NCBI GenBank assembly: GCA_013698195.1
Contig: JACCVK010000158.1
Coordinates: 1 to 12,265, forward strand
Length of the DNA: 12,265 nt
Origin: Actinomycetota bacterium
GTDB taxonomy: Bacteria > Actinomycetota > Thermoleophilia > Gaiellales > Gaiellaceae
Direction: 5' to 3'
Position 1 is the stretch's first letter. Each line of letters begins with the position of its first letter. This document shows, piece by piece, positions 6,271 through 12,265 of this stretch. A program made the position numbers and the translations under genes. The notes under the pieces are model-generated. The model was not told where the DNA came from and made no database searches. It saw only the letters and a list, made by a program, of their open reading frames with translations.

Positions 6271-6495
6271 GGAACGCTCCCTTCGGAGTGGGTGGAGGGG
6301 AACCACGAGCGGAGCATCGGCAGGGGCCTCTGGCCCATCCTCCCCACATTGGGTGATCTGCGGGTGATCGAGTCCCTCGTATCGGTGGACAGCGCCAGAT
6401 CGGACCGGCCGAGACCTTCTACGGGACGTCTGAGAAAGAGGGCTTAGCAACCCTCAAGCAGCGGCGGCCGCTTGCCGATAGACGGCGACGTGGAG
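6271..6495. promoter_or_regulatory. Divergent pilA/pilT intergenic control region
   Basis: 225 bases between the divergently transcribed pilA and pilT must hold promoters for at least pilA and probably pilT. I could not identify convincing -35/-10 pairs on either strand. It contains the direct repeat at 6351-6369, a short GGGCC-TCT-GGCCC hairpin near 6323-6335, and a GAGGG/CCCTC inverted repeat at 6438-6455. If pilT starts at 6472 or 6574 instead, the boundary shifts accordingly. Confidence 0.5.
6351..6369. repeat. Direct repeat GGGTGATC with 11-bp period, possible operator
   Basis: GGGTGATC occurs at 6351-6358 and again at 6362-6369, separated by TGC. The repeats are identical over 8 bases and one helical turn apart, the spacing used by many regulators that bind the same DNA face twice. 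It lies centrally between pilA and pilT. A regulator cannot be named, and chance similarity is possible. Confidence 0.4.
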
Positions 6496-7719
6496 ATGAA
6501 TCCCACAGCCGCTGCGTCGAGTCCGCACGCGCCAAGCGAGCACACCCTGGGCGGCACGGGCTCGGGTCTCTCGATGTCCATCGACGAGCTCCTTGAACGC
6601 GCGGTCGAGCTCGGTGCCTCGGATCTACATGTCACCGCCGGCTCGAAGCCGGTCGTGCGCGTGCACGGTCACATCGAGGCGCTCGAGGACTTCTCCGTGC
6701 TCGATCCCGACATGACGCGGCAGCTCATCTACCGCATCACGACGACTGAGCAGCAGAAGCATCTCGAGCTCAACCGGCAGCTCGATTTCGCGTATGGCGT
6801 GCGCGGGCTCGGACGGTTCCGGATCGGCGCCTACTACCAGCGCGAGGCGCTCGCGGCGGCTTTCCGCATGATCCCGACCGACATCCGTTCGATCGAGGAC
6901 CTCGGTCTGCCGCCGGCGCTGCATGAGTTCACGACCAAACCGCGTGGCCTCGTCCTGTTCACCGGGCCGACCGGCTCCGGCAAGTCGACATCGTTGGCCG
7001 CCCTGATCGACGAGATCAACGAGTCTCGCCGAGACCACATCATCACGATCGAAGACCCGATCGAGTTCCTCCACAACCACAAGCGCTGCCTCGTCAATCA
7101 GCGCGAGATCGGCGGCGACGCCACGGGCTTCGCGGATGCGCTCCGCGGCGCGCTTCGCCAGGACCCCGACGTGATTCTCCTTGGCGAGATGCGCGACCTG
7201 GAGACGATCTCGACCGCGCTGACCGCTGCGGAGACCGGCCACCTCGTCTTCGCGACCCTCCATACTCAAAGCGCGCCAAGCACGATCGACCGCGTGATAG
7301 ACGCCTTCCCCGGTGAGCAGCAGGCACAGGTACGCATGCAGCTCGCGAACTCGCTCCAAGGCGTCGTCACGCAGACGCTCCTGCCCCGTGCCGACGGCAA
7401 CGGACGCGTCTGCGCGCTCGAGATCCTCTTCCTCGACGATGCCATTCGGAACCTCATCCGCCAGGGCAAGATCGAGCAGGTCTACTCGTACATGCAGACG
7501 GGGACGCGGCGCGGCATGCAGACCATGGAGCAGTCGCTCTCGGAGTTGATCGAGAAGCGCATCGTCACCGTCACCGACGCGCTCAACCGTTCGAGCCGTC
7601 CCGAAGCGCTTGTCGCCGCGCTCGAGCGAGCCGGCATCTCCGTTCCTGTCATGCCTACTGAGGGCGCTCCTACGGCCGCGCCGAGCCTGGGCGCGACGTT
7701 GCGGGTCGCCGGGAGCTAG
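6496..7719 (+). CDS. pilT: Type IV pilus retraction ATPase PilT
   Basis: 407 residues from ATG 6496; the conserved protein begins at MSIDELLERAVELGASDLHVTAG. It hydrolyses ATP to depolymerise the pilus, giving retraction and twitching. Numbered from 6496: Walker A GPTGSGKST at 157-165, Asp box ITIEDPIEF at 183-191, Walker B DVILLGEMRD at 225-234, His box GHLVFATLHTQSA at 248-260, and the PilT signature AIRNLIR at 316-322, which in known PilT proteins is needed for retraction. The zinc tetracysteine of PilB is absent, as expected. The start is uncertain: TTG 6472, GTG 6490, ATG 6496 and ATG 6574 are all in frame and none has a well-spaced Shine-Dalgarno. ATG 6574 would give 381 residues, closest to typical PilT length. 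The C-terminal 30 residues are a Pro/Ala-rich tail. It is followed within 4 bases by the PilM-PilN gene. Confidence 0.95.
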   Translation: MNPTAAASSPHAPSEHTLGGTGSGLSMSIDELLERAVELGASDLHVTAGSKPVVRVHGHIEALEDFSVLDPDMTRQLIYRITTTEQQKHLELNRQLDFAYGVRGLGRFRIGAYYQREALAAAFRMIPTDIRSIEDLGLPPALHEFTTKPRGLVLFTGPTGSGKSTSLAALIDEINESRRDHIITIEDPIEFLHNHKRCLVNQREIGGDATGFADALRGALRQDPDVILLGEMRDLETISTALTAAETGHLVFATLHTQSAPSTIDRVIDAFPGEQQAQVRMQLANSLQGVVTQTLLPRADGNGRVCALEILFLDDAIRNLIRQGKIEQVYSYMQTGTRRGMQTMEQSLSELIEKRIVTVTDALNRSSRPEALVAALERAGISVPVMPTEGAPTAAPSLGATLRVAGS

Positions 7720-7723
7720 AGCC

Positions 7724-10700
7724 ATGTCCTTCTGGGAAGACCGCTTCGTCAATCGTCCGCACGCCGGGGCAGCGCCGCCGGGTGAGCACACGGATCCGCA
7801 GTGCGCGAATCCGATCGGGTCCGCATACCCACAGTTTCCGTCCTCGGATGCCGAGCCAACGTGGGTCACCGAGACGCACGCGCGCGCCGACGAGCTCGAC
7901 GATTCGATCGAGCTCGCCGAAGTCGAGCCAGTTCAGATCGAGGACGAGAGCGAGCTCGCGGACGAGAACCCGGTCGAGCCGATCTACGAGTATCGGCGCA
8001 AGGGACTCTTCCGGCGTCGTCAGCCGGTCCTTGCGGAGGCCGTCCCTGACGATGCGGAGGAACACGAGGCACCCGCCGTCATTCACGCGGACGAGCTCGC
8101 TGAGGGCGGTGTCACCGAGCCCGAGACGTGGAACGTCGTCTCAGAGCCCGAGCAGGCTGAGGACGAGCTCGACAAAGCTGAGGACGCCGAGTCTGAGCAA
8201 GCGGCGCCCGACGAAAAGCGCGGTCTCTTCGGCCGCCGCAAGCACGTCACGGTCGAGAGTGCCGTCGACCCGAAGCAGCAAGAGCACGTGGTAGAGGTCG
8301 AAGACGACCCCGAGGGCGACCCCGAGGACGAAATCGGGCATTCCCCAGCTCTGGAGGTCGGGGACGATGAGCTCGCAGCTTCAGCCGATGTCTTCGACGA
8401 GCCCGCCGAAGAGCGCGACGACGTCGCCGTCTTCGGGCAGGACGAGAGTGCCAGCGCTGACTCGGCGGCGGAGGCCGAGCCTGCTCCTGACCGAGATCGA
8501 GACCCGGCACCGGAACACGAGCTCGTGGCGGAAGGCTCGGAGCATGAGCTGGACGATGACGCGTTTGCGAGCGAGCTCGAGTCCGCCGAGGTCGAGGTGT
8601 TTGCCTCCGGCGACGAGCAGCCGGTCGAGCAATACGGGGACGCGCCCGAGCTCGAGCTCTCCACTCCCGAGGTCTACGCGCTCGACGACGAGCAGTCTCC
8701 TGTAGCCGACGACGCCGCAGCTGTCGAGGCCGAGCCTCGAGCTTTCGAGACCCCAGCCCCCGAGACTCCCGTCAGCTGGGCCGGAGAAGAGTCAGCCGGC
8801 GAGGACGACTCGGCGGACGAATACGACTCACCGGACCTTGCCGTCGAGGATCCGCCCCTGGTCGCAGAGGAGGAGCTCGTTTCCGAGCCCGAGCCGGTTG
8901 ACGACTGGTATGGCTCTGACGATTTCTTCGAGGAAGACGTCGAGGAGTCAGACGATGTCGACGCGCCGTTGTCGGTCAAGAAGCGAAACGGCAGCGGTCC
9001 GCGAGGCAAGAAGGTCGTCGGGCTCAAGGTCGGCGCCTCGCAACTTGCGGCCGCCGTCGTCTCCGGAGCCGACGAGCGCCCGGCGCTCGTCGACGTCGCG
9101 CGCCGCTCACTCGAGCCGGGTGTCGTCGTCGGCGGGGAGCTTCGCGATGCGGACGCGCTCGTCCACGCGCTCAAGGCCTTCTTCAAGGAGAGCGGCTTGC
9201 CGACCAAGAACATTCGCCTCGGGCTCTCTTCGAGCCGAGTCGGCGTCAGGACGTTCGAGATCGCCGGTGTGGAGGACGAGGCTCGCTTCGACAACGCCGT
9301 GCGCTTCAAGGCGCACGAGGTGCTCCCGGTCGCCGCGCACGAGTCGGTACTCGACTACCGGGTGATCGAGGAGAGGTATACCGAGAGCGGGGAAATCTCG
9401 CGTCGCGTTCTTCTCGTCGTTGCTCCGCGCGATCAGGTCGAGCCGTACGTCGAGGCGTGTCGCAGCGCCGGCCTCCGGCTTGCCGGCGTCGACCTAGAGG
9501 CGTTCGGGCTTTTGCGGTCGTTCGTTCCCCCGTTCGGCTCACGCGACAGGACCGAGGACAGTGCCACGGTCGTGGTCTCGATCGGACACGAAGCCTCGAC
9601 ACTCCTCGTTGCCGGTGGCGGGATCTCCGAATTCACGCGCGTCTTCGACTGGGGCGGCGGTGCGCTTCAGACGGCGATCGCGGACGAGCTCGAAGTGCCG
9701 CACATGGAAGCGGCAACGATCCTCTCGCACCTCTCGCTGAGCGGGCCCGGCCGTCACCTCAACTCGCTCGATGAAGCGATGCGCAGCCGTGCGCTGGAGG
9801 TCGTGCGAGCGAGGCTGACACCGTTCGCCCGCGAGCTCGTGAGCTCGCTCCAGTTCTACCAGACCCAGCCCGACTCGCTCGGCATCCGAGAGATCCTGAT
9901 CACGGGCGGGACAGCCCATTTCGAAGGTCTCGCCGATGCGCTGCACCAGATGATCGGCGTGAGCGTGAGTGTGGGCGATCCTCTCGGCCGCGTTGACGTG
10001 CAGACCGAGATCCCGGCTGCACTCGACGCAACGATCGGCTCGCTCGCGGTGCCCATCGGGCTCGCAATCGAGGATGAGACCGGGCGGTCGGTGAACCTCA
10101 TGCCGAAGGAGTCTCGCCAGACGCGCAAGCGGCCGAGCGCTCTCGCAGTCGCGGGACCGCTTGCGGCCGCACTGCCGCTCCTCGCGCTCGCCTTCATGTT
10201 CATCCAGGCGTCCAGCACCGCGGGCGACAAGAAATCCGAGTTGAATGCCGTCCGCGCAGAGATCGACGCCCTCCCGGAGCCGACCAAGGCAAACATCGAC
10301 CCAGCGCTCGCCGGAGAGCAGGCTTCCCGCGCGACCGCGGTCGCGCAGATTCTCGGCGGTCGCCTCACCTGGGAACGTGTGCTCGGAGACGTCTCGCGCG
10401 TTCTTCCGACTGGTGTTTCGCTCAGGGAGCTGACGGCGACGACACCCCCGCCGTCGACGCCGGTAGTCGCAGCGGCAACTGACGCAACGACTGACGGGAC
10501 GGCCACGACTGCACCCGTCCCGGCTCCAGCCCCAGCCCCCGTTGTCACGGCGACGGCGCCGAGCCGTGTAACGGTCACGGGTTACGCGCTCGACTATGCA
10601 ACCGTCGCGCGCACGCTGGCGCGCCTCCAGGCCGTGCCGAGCCTGACGAACGCGGAGCTTCAGAGTGCCACTCCGAGCACGGTCGGCAAGAAGCGAATCA

Positions 10701-10750
10701 TCGATTTCACGATCGTCGCGACCCTGGCGATGCCCGGAGGTGTGCAGTGA
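7724..10750 (+). CDS. PilM-PilN fusion with long acidic N-terminal extension (T4P inner-membrane assembly protein)
   Basis: 1008 residues in one uninterrupted frame. Residues 1-420 are a low-complexity Asp/Glu/Ala/Pro/Ser tail, interrupted only by basic motifs RRKGLFRRR (91-99) and KRGLFGRRK (165-173). Residues about 430-783 are a PilM actin-like domain: VVGLKVGASQLAAAVV at the start, phosphate-loop-like VVSIGHEASTLLVAGGG (617-633) and EILITGGTAHFEGL (723-736). VNLMP (790-794) matches the INLLP peptide with which PilN normally binds PilM. A transmembrane helix at about 804-827 and a short coiled coil precede a PilN ferredoxin-like domain (about 880-1003), split by a Pro/Ala/Thr-rich stretch (906-946). 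PilM is usually about 350 residues and PilN about 200, as separate genes; GspL of type II secretion is the known joined form. ATG 7724 is preceded by GGGAG (8 bases away) and lies 4 bases after pilT; an upstream in-frame start at 7610 falls inside pilT and is rejected. The end overlaps pilO (GTGA). Confidence 0.9.
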   Translation: MSFWEDRFVNRPHAGAAPPGEHTDPQCANPIGSAYPQFPSSDAEPTWVTETHARADELDDSIELAEVEPVQIEDESELADENPVEPIYEYRRKGLFRRRQPVLAEAVPDDAEEHEAPAVIHADELAEGGVTEPETWNVVSEPEQAEDELDKAEDAESEQAAPDEKRGLFGRRKHVTVESAVDPKQQEHVVEVEDDPEGDPEDEIGHSPALEVGDDELAASADVFDEPAEERDDVAVFGQDESASADSAAEAEPAPDRDRDPAPEHELVAEGSEHELDDDAFASELESAEVEVFASGDEQPVEQYGDAPELELSTPEVYALDDEQSPVADDAAAVEAEPRAFETPAPETPVSWAGEESAGEDDSADEYDSPDLAVEDPPLVAEEELVSEPEPVDDWYGSDDFFEEDVEESDDVDAPLSVKKRNGSGPRGKKVVGLKVGASQLAAAVVSGADERPALVDVARRSLEPGVVVGGELRDADALVHALKAFFKESGLPTKNIRLGLSSSRVGVRTFEIAGVEDEARFDNAVRFKAHEVLPVAAHESVLDYRVIEERYTESGEISRRVLLVVAPRDQVEPYVEACRSAGLRLAGVDLEAFGLLRSFVPPFGSRDRTEDSATVVVSIGHEASTLLVAGGGISEFTRVFDWGGGALQTAIADELEVPHMEAATILSHLSLSGPGRHLNSLDEAMRSRALEVVRARLTPFARELVSSLQFYQTQPDSLGIREILITGGTAHFEGLADALHQMIGVSVSVGDPLGRVDVQTEIPAALDATIGSLAVPIGLAIEDETGRSVNLMPKESRQTRKRPSALAVAGPLAAALPLLALAFMFIQASSTAGDKKSELNAVRAEIDALPEPTKANIDPALAGEQASRATAVAQILGGRLTWERVLGDVSRVLPTGVSLRELTATTPPPSTPVVAAATDATTDGTATTAPVPAPAPAPVVTATAPSRVTVTGYALDYATVARTLARLQAVPSLTNAELQSATPSTVGKKRIIDFTIVATLAMPGGVQ

Positions 10751-11391
10751 GCACCAATGTCAGCAACAGGACGGTCCTGGTGGCGGCGGGCGTCGTCCTC
10801 GTCCTCGTCGGGCTCTGGTTCCTCGTCGTCTCCCCGAAGCGGAGCGAGGCCTCGAAGCTCGAAAGCGACGTTGCCTTCGCGCAGGCTGAGCTCGTGCAGC
10901 GCAAGGCCGACCTGGCCCAGCCCTCGGCGGCAGTCACCGTTCGCGCGAGCGATGTCTTCCGTCTTGCGAAGGCGCTGCCCGAGGACGCGAATGTGGCGGC
11001 GGTCATGCTCGACGTCGATCGGCTTGCGGCGCGCCACCGCCTGACCCTGGAAGGCTTCCAGCCAACCGCCGTCGTCCCGGTGACTGGTTACTACGCGCAG
11101 CCGCTCACGGTGACCGTGCAGGGTCGTTTCAACTCCGTATCGCGCTTTCTCGGTGACCTGCGCAAGCTCGTCAAGGTGAAGAAGGGTCGCCTCGACGTAG
11201 ACGGGCGCCTCTACTCGGTCACCGAGGTTCGACTCGGCAAGCCCGAGGGGGATTTGCAGTATCCGACGGTCCGCGCCGGCATTCTGCTGAACGCGTTCGG
11301 CGTGCTGGCTGGAGTACCGGTAACCCCCGAAGGTGCGATCCCGCCGCCCCCGTCCTCGGACGGTACCTCCGCAGCAGGAGCGACTCCATAA
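10747..11391 (+). CDS. pilO: Type IV pilus inner-membrane protein PilO
   Basis: 214 residues. A short cytoplasmic N-terminus leads into a transmembrane helix at about 9-28, then a charged coiled coil (about 32-58), then the PilO core. FRLAKALPED (71-80) is the segment before the ferredoxin-like fold, and YYAQPLTVTVQGRFNSVSRFLGDLRKL (115-141) is its strand-helix unit. PilO pairs with PilN on the outer side of the membrane and aligns PilM, PilC and the motor with the growing pilus. Length matches the family apart from a Pro/Gly/Ser-rich tail of about 20 residues. The GTG start overlaps the preceding stop (GTGA) and has a strong GGAGG (10736-10740) at 6-base spacing. Its partner here is the PilN part of the fusion protein upstream. 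Confidence 0.92.
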   Translation: MSTNVSNRTVLVAAGVVLVLVGLWFLVVSPKRSEASKLESDVAFAQAELVQRKADLAQPSAAVTVRASDVFRLAKALPEDANVAAVMLDVDRLAARHRLTLEGFQPTAVVPVTGYYAQPLTVTVQGRFNSVSRFLGDLRKLVKVKKGRLDVDGRLYSVTEVRLGKPEGDLQYPTVRAGILLNAFGVLAGVPVTPEGAIPPPPSSDGTSAAGATP

Positions 11392-12161
11392 TGGCCGCAA
11401 CACACGCACCGGCAAAGAGCCGGAAGCAGCTCTACATCGTCATCGGGCTCGGCGCGGTCTTCGCCGTGCTGCTTGCGATCCAGCTGCCGAAGTACCTGGG
11501 CGGCGGCTCCGAGGCCGCGCCAACGACGACCACCGACTCCCTGCCTACGTCGACGATCCCCGCCCCGCCAGGCCCGGTAAACGCTTCCGGCAGCGGGGCT
11601 GTAGTCGGCGGGGTGAACATCGTTCCGGGCGTCGTCACGGAACCTGGCGAAGGTCAGCTCGCATCGTTCAGCCTCTTCGACCGGCGCGATCCATTCGTGC
11701 AGGTCGTCAAGGAACCCGCGGTTGCTGGCTCCCAGGATGGCGAGCCCGTCGGCGTGAAGGTTTCCGGGGGCGGCAAGCCAGCCGGCTCCGGGTCAGCTTC
11801 GGGCGGCGCGGGTACCGATGGCACGACGGCGGTTTCGGCCGGGCAGCCGGGATCGGTGGCCGCAGCGCCGTCGGGGCTTTCGGCCGCGACAATTTGGGTC
11901 AACGGCGCGGACGAGTCCGTCGCGGTCAAGAAGCGTTTCCCGAAGACGGACCCGACCTTCGTTCTCCTCAGCCTGAAGCCGCGTGTGGCGACCCTCGGAG
12001 TCGTCGGCGGCGCATTCACCGGAGGCGGAACGATCACCCTGAAGATGGGCCAGACCCTGACCCTCGTGAACACTGCCACGGGCGCCCGGTACACGCTCCG
12101 GCTGCTCTACACGGGCTCCCAGCCCGAGCAGGTGCAGCAGTTCACGCAGGCAGAGAACTAG
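11391..12161 (+). CDS. PilP/GspC-like T4P assembly protein
   Basis: 256 residues. Basic N-terminus, transmembrane helix at about 14-31, then a Thr/Pro/Ser-rich linker (41-68). FSLFDRRDPFVQ at 93-104 contains the RDPF motif characteristic of PilP and related proteins. A Gly/Ser/Ala-rich stretch (118-165) follows, then a C-terminal beta domain (about 166-244) with IWVNGADESVAVKKRFPK and a GGGTITLKMGQTLTLVN strand pair, resembling the small beta domain of PilP/GspC. In known systems PilP is a lipoprotein linking PilN/PilO to the PilQ secretin. Here no lipobox is present (no cysteine in the protein) and the anchor is a membrane helix as in GspC. The ATG overlaps the pilO stop as TAATG, with AGGAG (11376-11380) 10 bases upstream. 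Position between pilO and pilC supports the role; similarity is by motif only. Confidence 0.68.
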   Translation: MAATHAPAKSRKQLYIVIGLGAVFAVLLAIQLPKYLGGGSEAAPTTTTDSLPTSTIPAPPGPVNASGSGAVVGGVNIVPGVVTEPGEGQLASFSLFDRRDPFVQVVKEPAVAGSQDGEPVGVKVSGGGKPAGSGSASGGAGTDGTTAVSAGQPGSVAAAPSGLSAATIWVNGADESVAVKKRFPKTDPTFVLLSLKPRVATLGVVGGAFTGGGTITLKMGQTLTLVNTATGARYTLRLLYTGSQPEQVQQFTQAEN

Positions 12162-12179
12162 CCGCGGACGCGAGGCTCG

Positions 12180-12265
12180 ATGCCGACCTTCGCATATAGC
12201 GCGATCAACGCACAGGGCATCCAGCAGGCAGGCGAGATCTCGGCGACCGACCTCGCCGCCGCGCG
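12180..12265 (+). CDS. pilC: Type IV pilus platform protein PilC (GspF family), 3' end missing
   Basis: Only 28 full codons are present before the window ends. They read MPTFAYSAINAQGIQQAG, then EISATDLAAA, which matches the very conserved PilC/GspF opening (MPxFxYxAxDxxGxxxxGxIxAxxxxAA). PilC is the polytopic inner-membrane platform on which PilB and PilT act. ATG 12180 is the only start after the in-frame TAG that ends the preceding gene (12159-12161), and GAGG (12172-12175) lies 4 bases upstream. The gap to the PilP-like gene is 18 bases, so it belongs to the same operon. Confidence 0.88.
   Translation, partial: MPTFAYSAINAQGIQQAGEISATDLAAA

Noticed and set aside
6438..6455. GAGGG/CCCTC inverted repeat as a minus-strand terminator (followed by TTTCTC)
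   Set aside because: The stem is 5 bp with an 8-base loop, and no minus-strand gene reads into it; it may be chance.
6271..6495. Cyclic-di-GMP riboswitch before pilA or pilT
   Set aside because: Neither strand shows the conserved core segments.
7610..7723. Upstream start at 7610 for the PilM-PilN gene
   Set aside because: It lies inside pilT and its residues are an Arg/Ala shadow; ATG 7724 has a Shine-Dalgarno and a natural 4-base gap.
6625..7869. A 414-codon minus-strand frame opposite pilT and the start of the fusion gene
   Set aside because: Shadow of PilT; it crosses the pilT/PilM-PilN junction and shows no domain.
8083..8664. A Ser-rich 193-codon minus-strand frame opposite the acidic tail
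   Set aside because: The Ser runs are simply the complement of repeated Glu/Asp/Ala codons; no start signal.
1..12265. CRISPR arrays, tRNA or rRNA genes, insertion sequences, phage or attachment sites
   Set aside because: No regularly spaced repeats, RNA-gene signatures, transposase or integrase frames, or long terminal repeats were seen on either strand.

Overview
The window is a type IV pilus (T4P) assembly locus from a high-G+C bacterium. By eye roughly two thirds of bases are G or C, and third codon positions are strongly G/C. The gene set (prepilins, PilB, PilT, PilM/N/O, a PilP-like protein and the start of PilC) in a very GC-rich genome would fit a deep-branching actinobacterium, for example class Thermoleophilia (Gaiellales/Solirubrobacterales). 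That placement is inferred from overall impression; the window has no rRNA or other phylogenetic marker. No secretin (PilQ), prepilin peptidase (PilD), transposase, tRNA, rRNA or CRISPR is seen.

Layout. Block 1 (1-4783, + strand): the 3' part of a gene for an Ig-like-repeat surface protein, a GspJ/PilW-like minor prepilin, a PilX-like minor pilin, and pilB for the extension ATPase. The first three genes overlap by GTGA stop/start junctions. A 156-base gap with a possible 28-codon upstream ORF separates them from pilB. Block 2 (4898-6270, - strand): the major prepilin pilA, then a strong hairpin terminator, then a membrane-anchored thioredoxin-fold protein without CXXC, then a 99-residue protein of unknown function joined to it by an ATGA overlap. 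Block 3 (6496 to the end, + strand): pilT for the retraction ATPase, a giant PilM-PilN fusion with an acidic N-terminal extension of about 420 residues, pilO, a pilP-like gene, and the first 28 codons of pilC. Block 3 genes abut or overlap almost throughout. Every intergenic gap is under 300 bases.

How the genes fit together. PilA is the bulk pilin; the minor pilins and the Ig-like protein probably form the priming or tip complex. PilB and PilT drive extension and retraction through the platform protein PilC. The PilM-PilN fusion, PilO and the PilP-like protein form the inner-membrane alignment complex linking the cytoplasmic motor to the pilus. The divergent pilA/pilT intergenic region (6271-6495) is the natural control point and holds an 8-bp direct repeat with an 11-bp period.

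The most unusual item is the 1008-residue protein at 7724-10750. It joins a long acidic disordered tail carrying two copies of a basic GLF motif, a PilM actin-like fold, an INLLP-type docking motif (VNLMP), a transmembrane helix and a PilN domain interrupted by a Pro/Ala/Thr-rich insert. The layout resembles GspL of type II secretion, with an added acidic tail. The known T4P machinery accounts for the window as a whole; the novelty lies in this fusion, the pilA-linked pair of unknown genes and some candidate regulatory elements.
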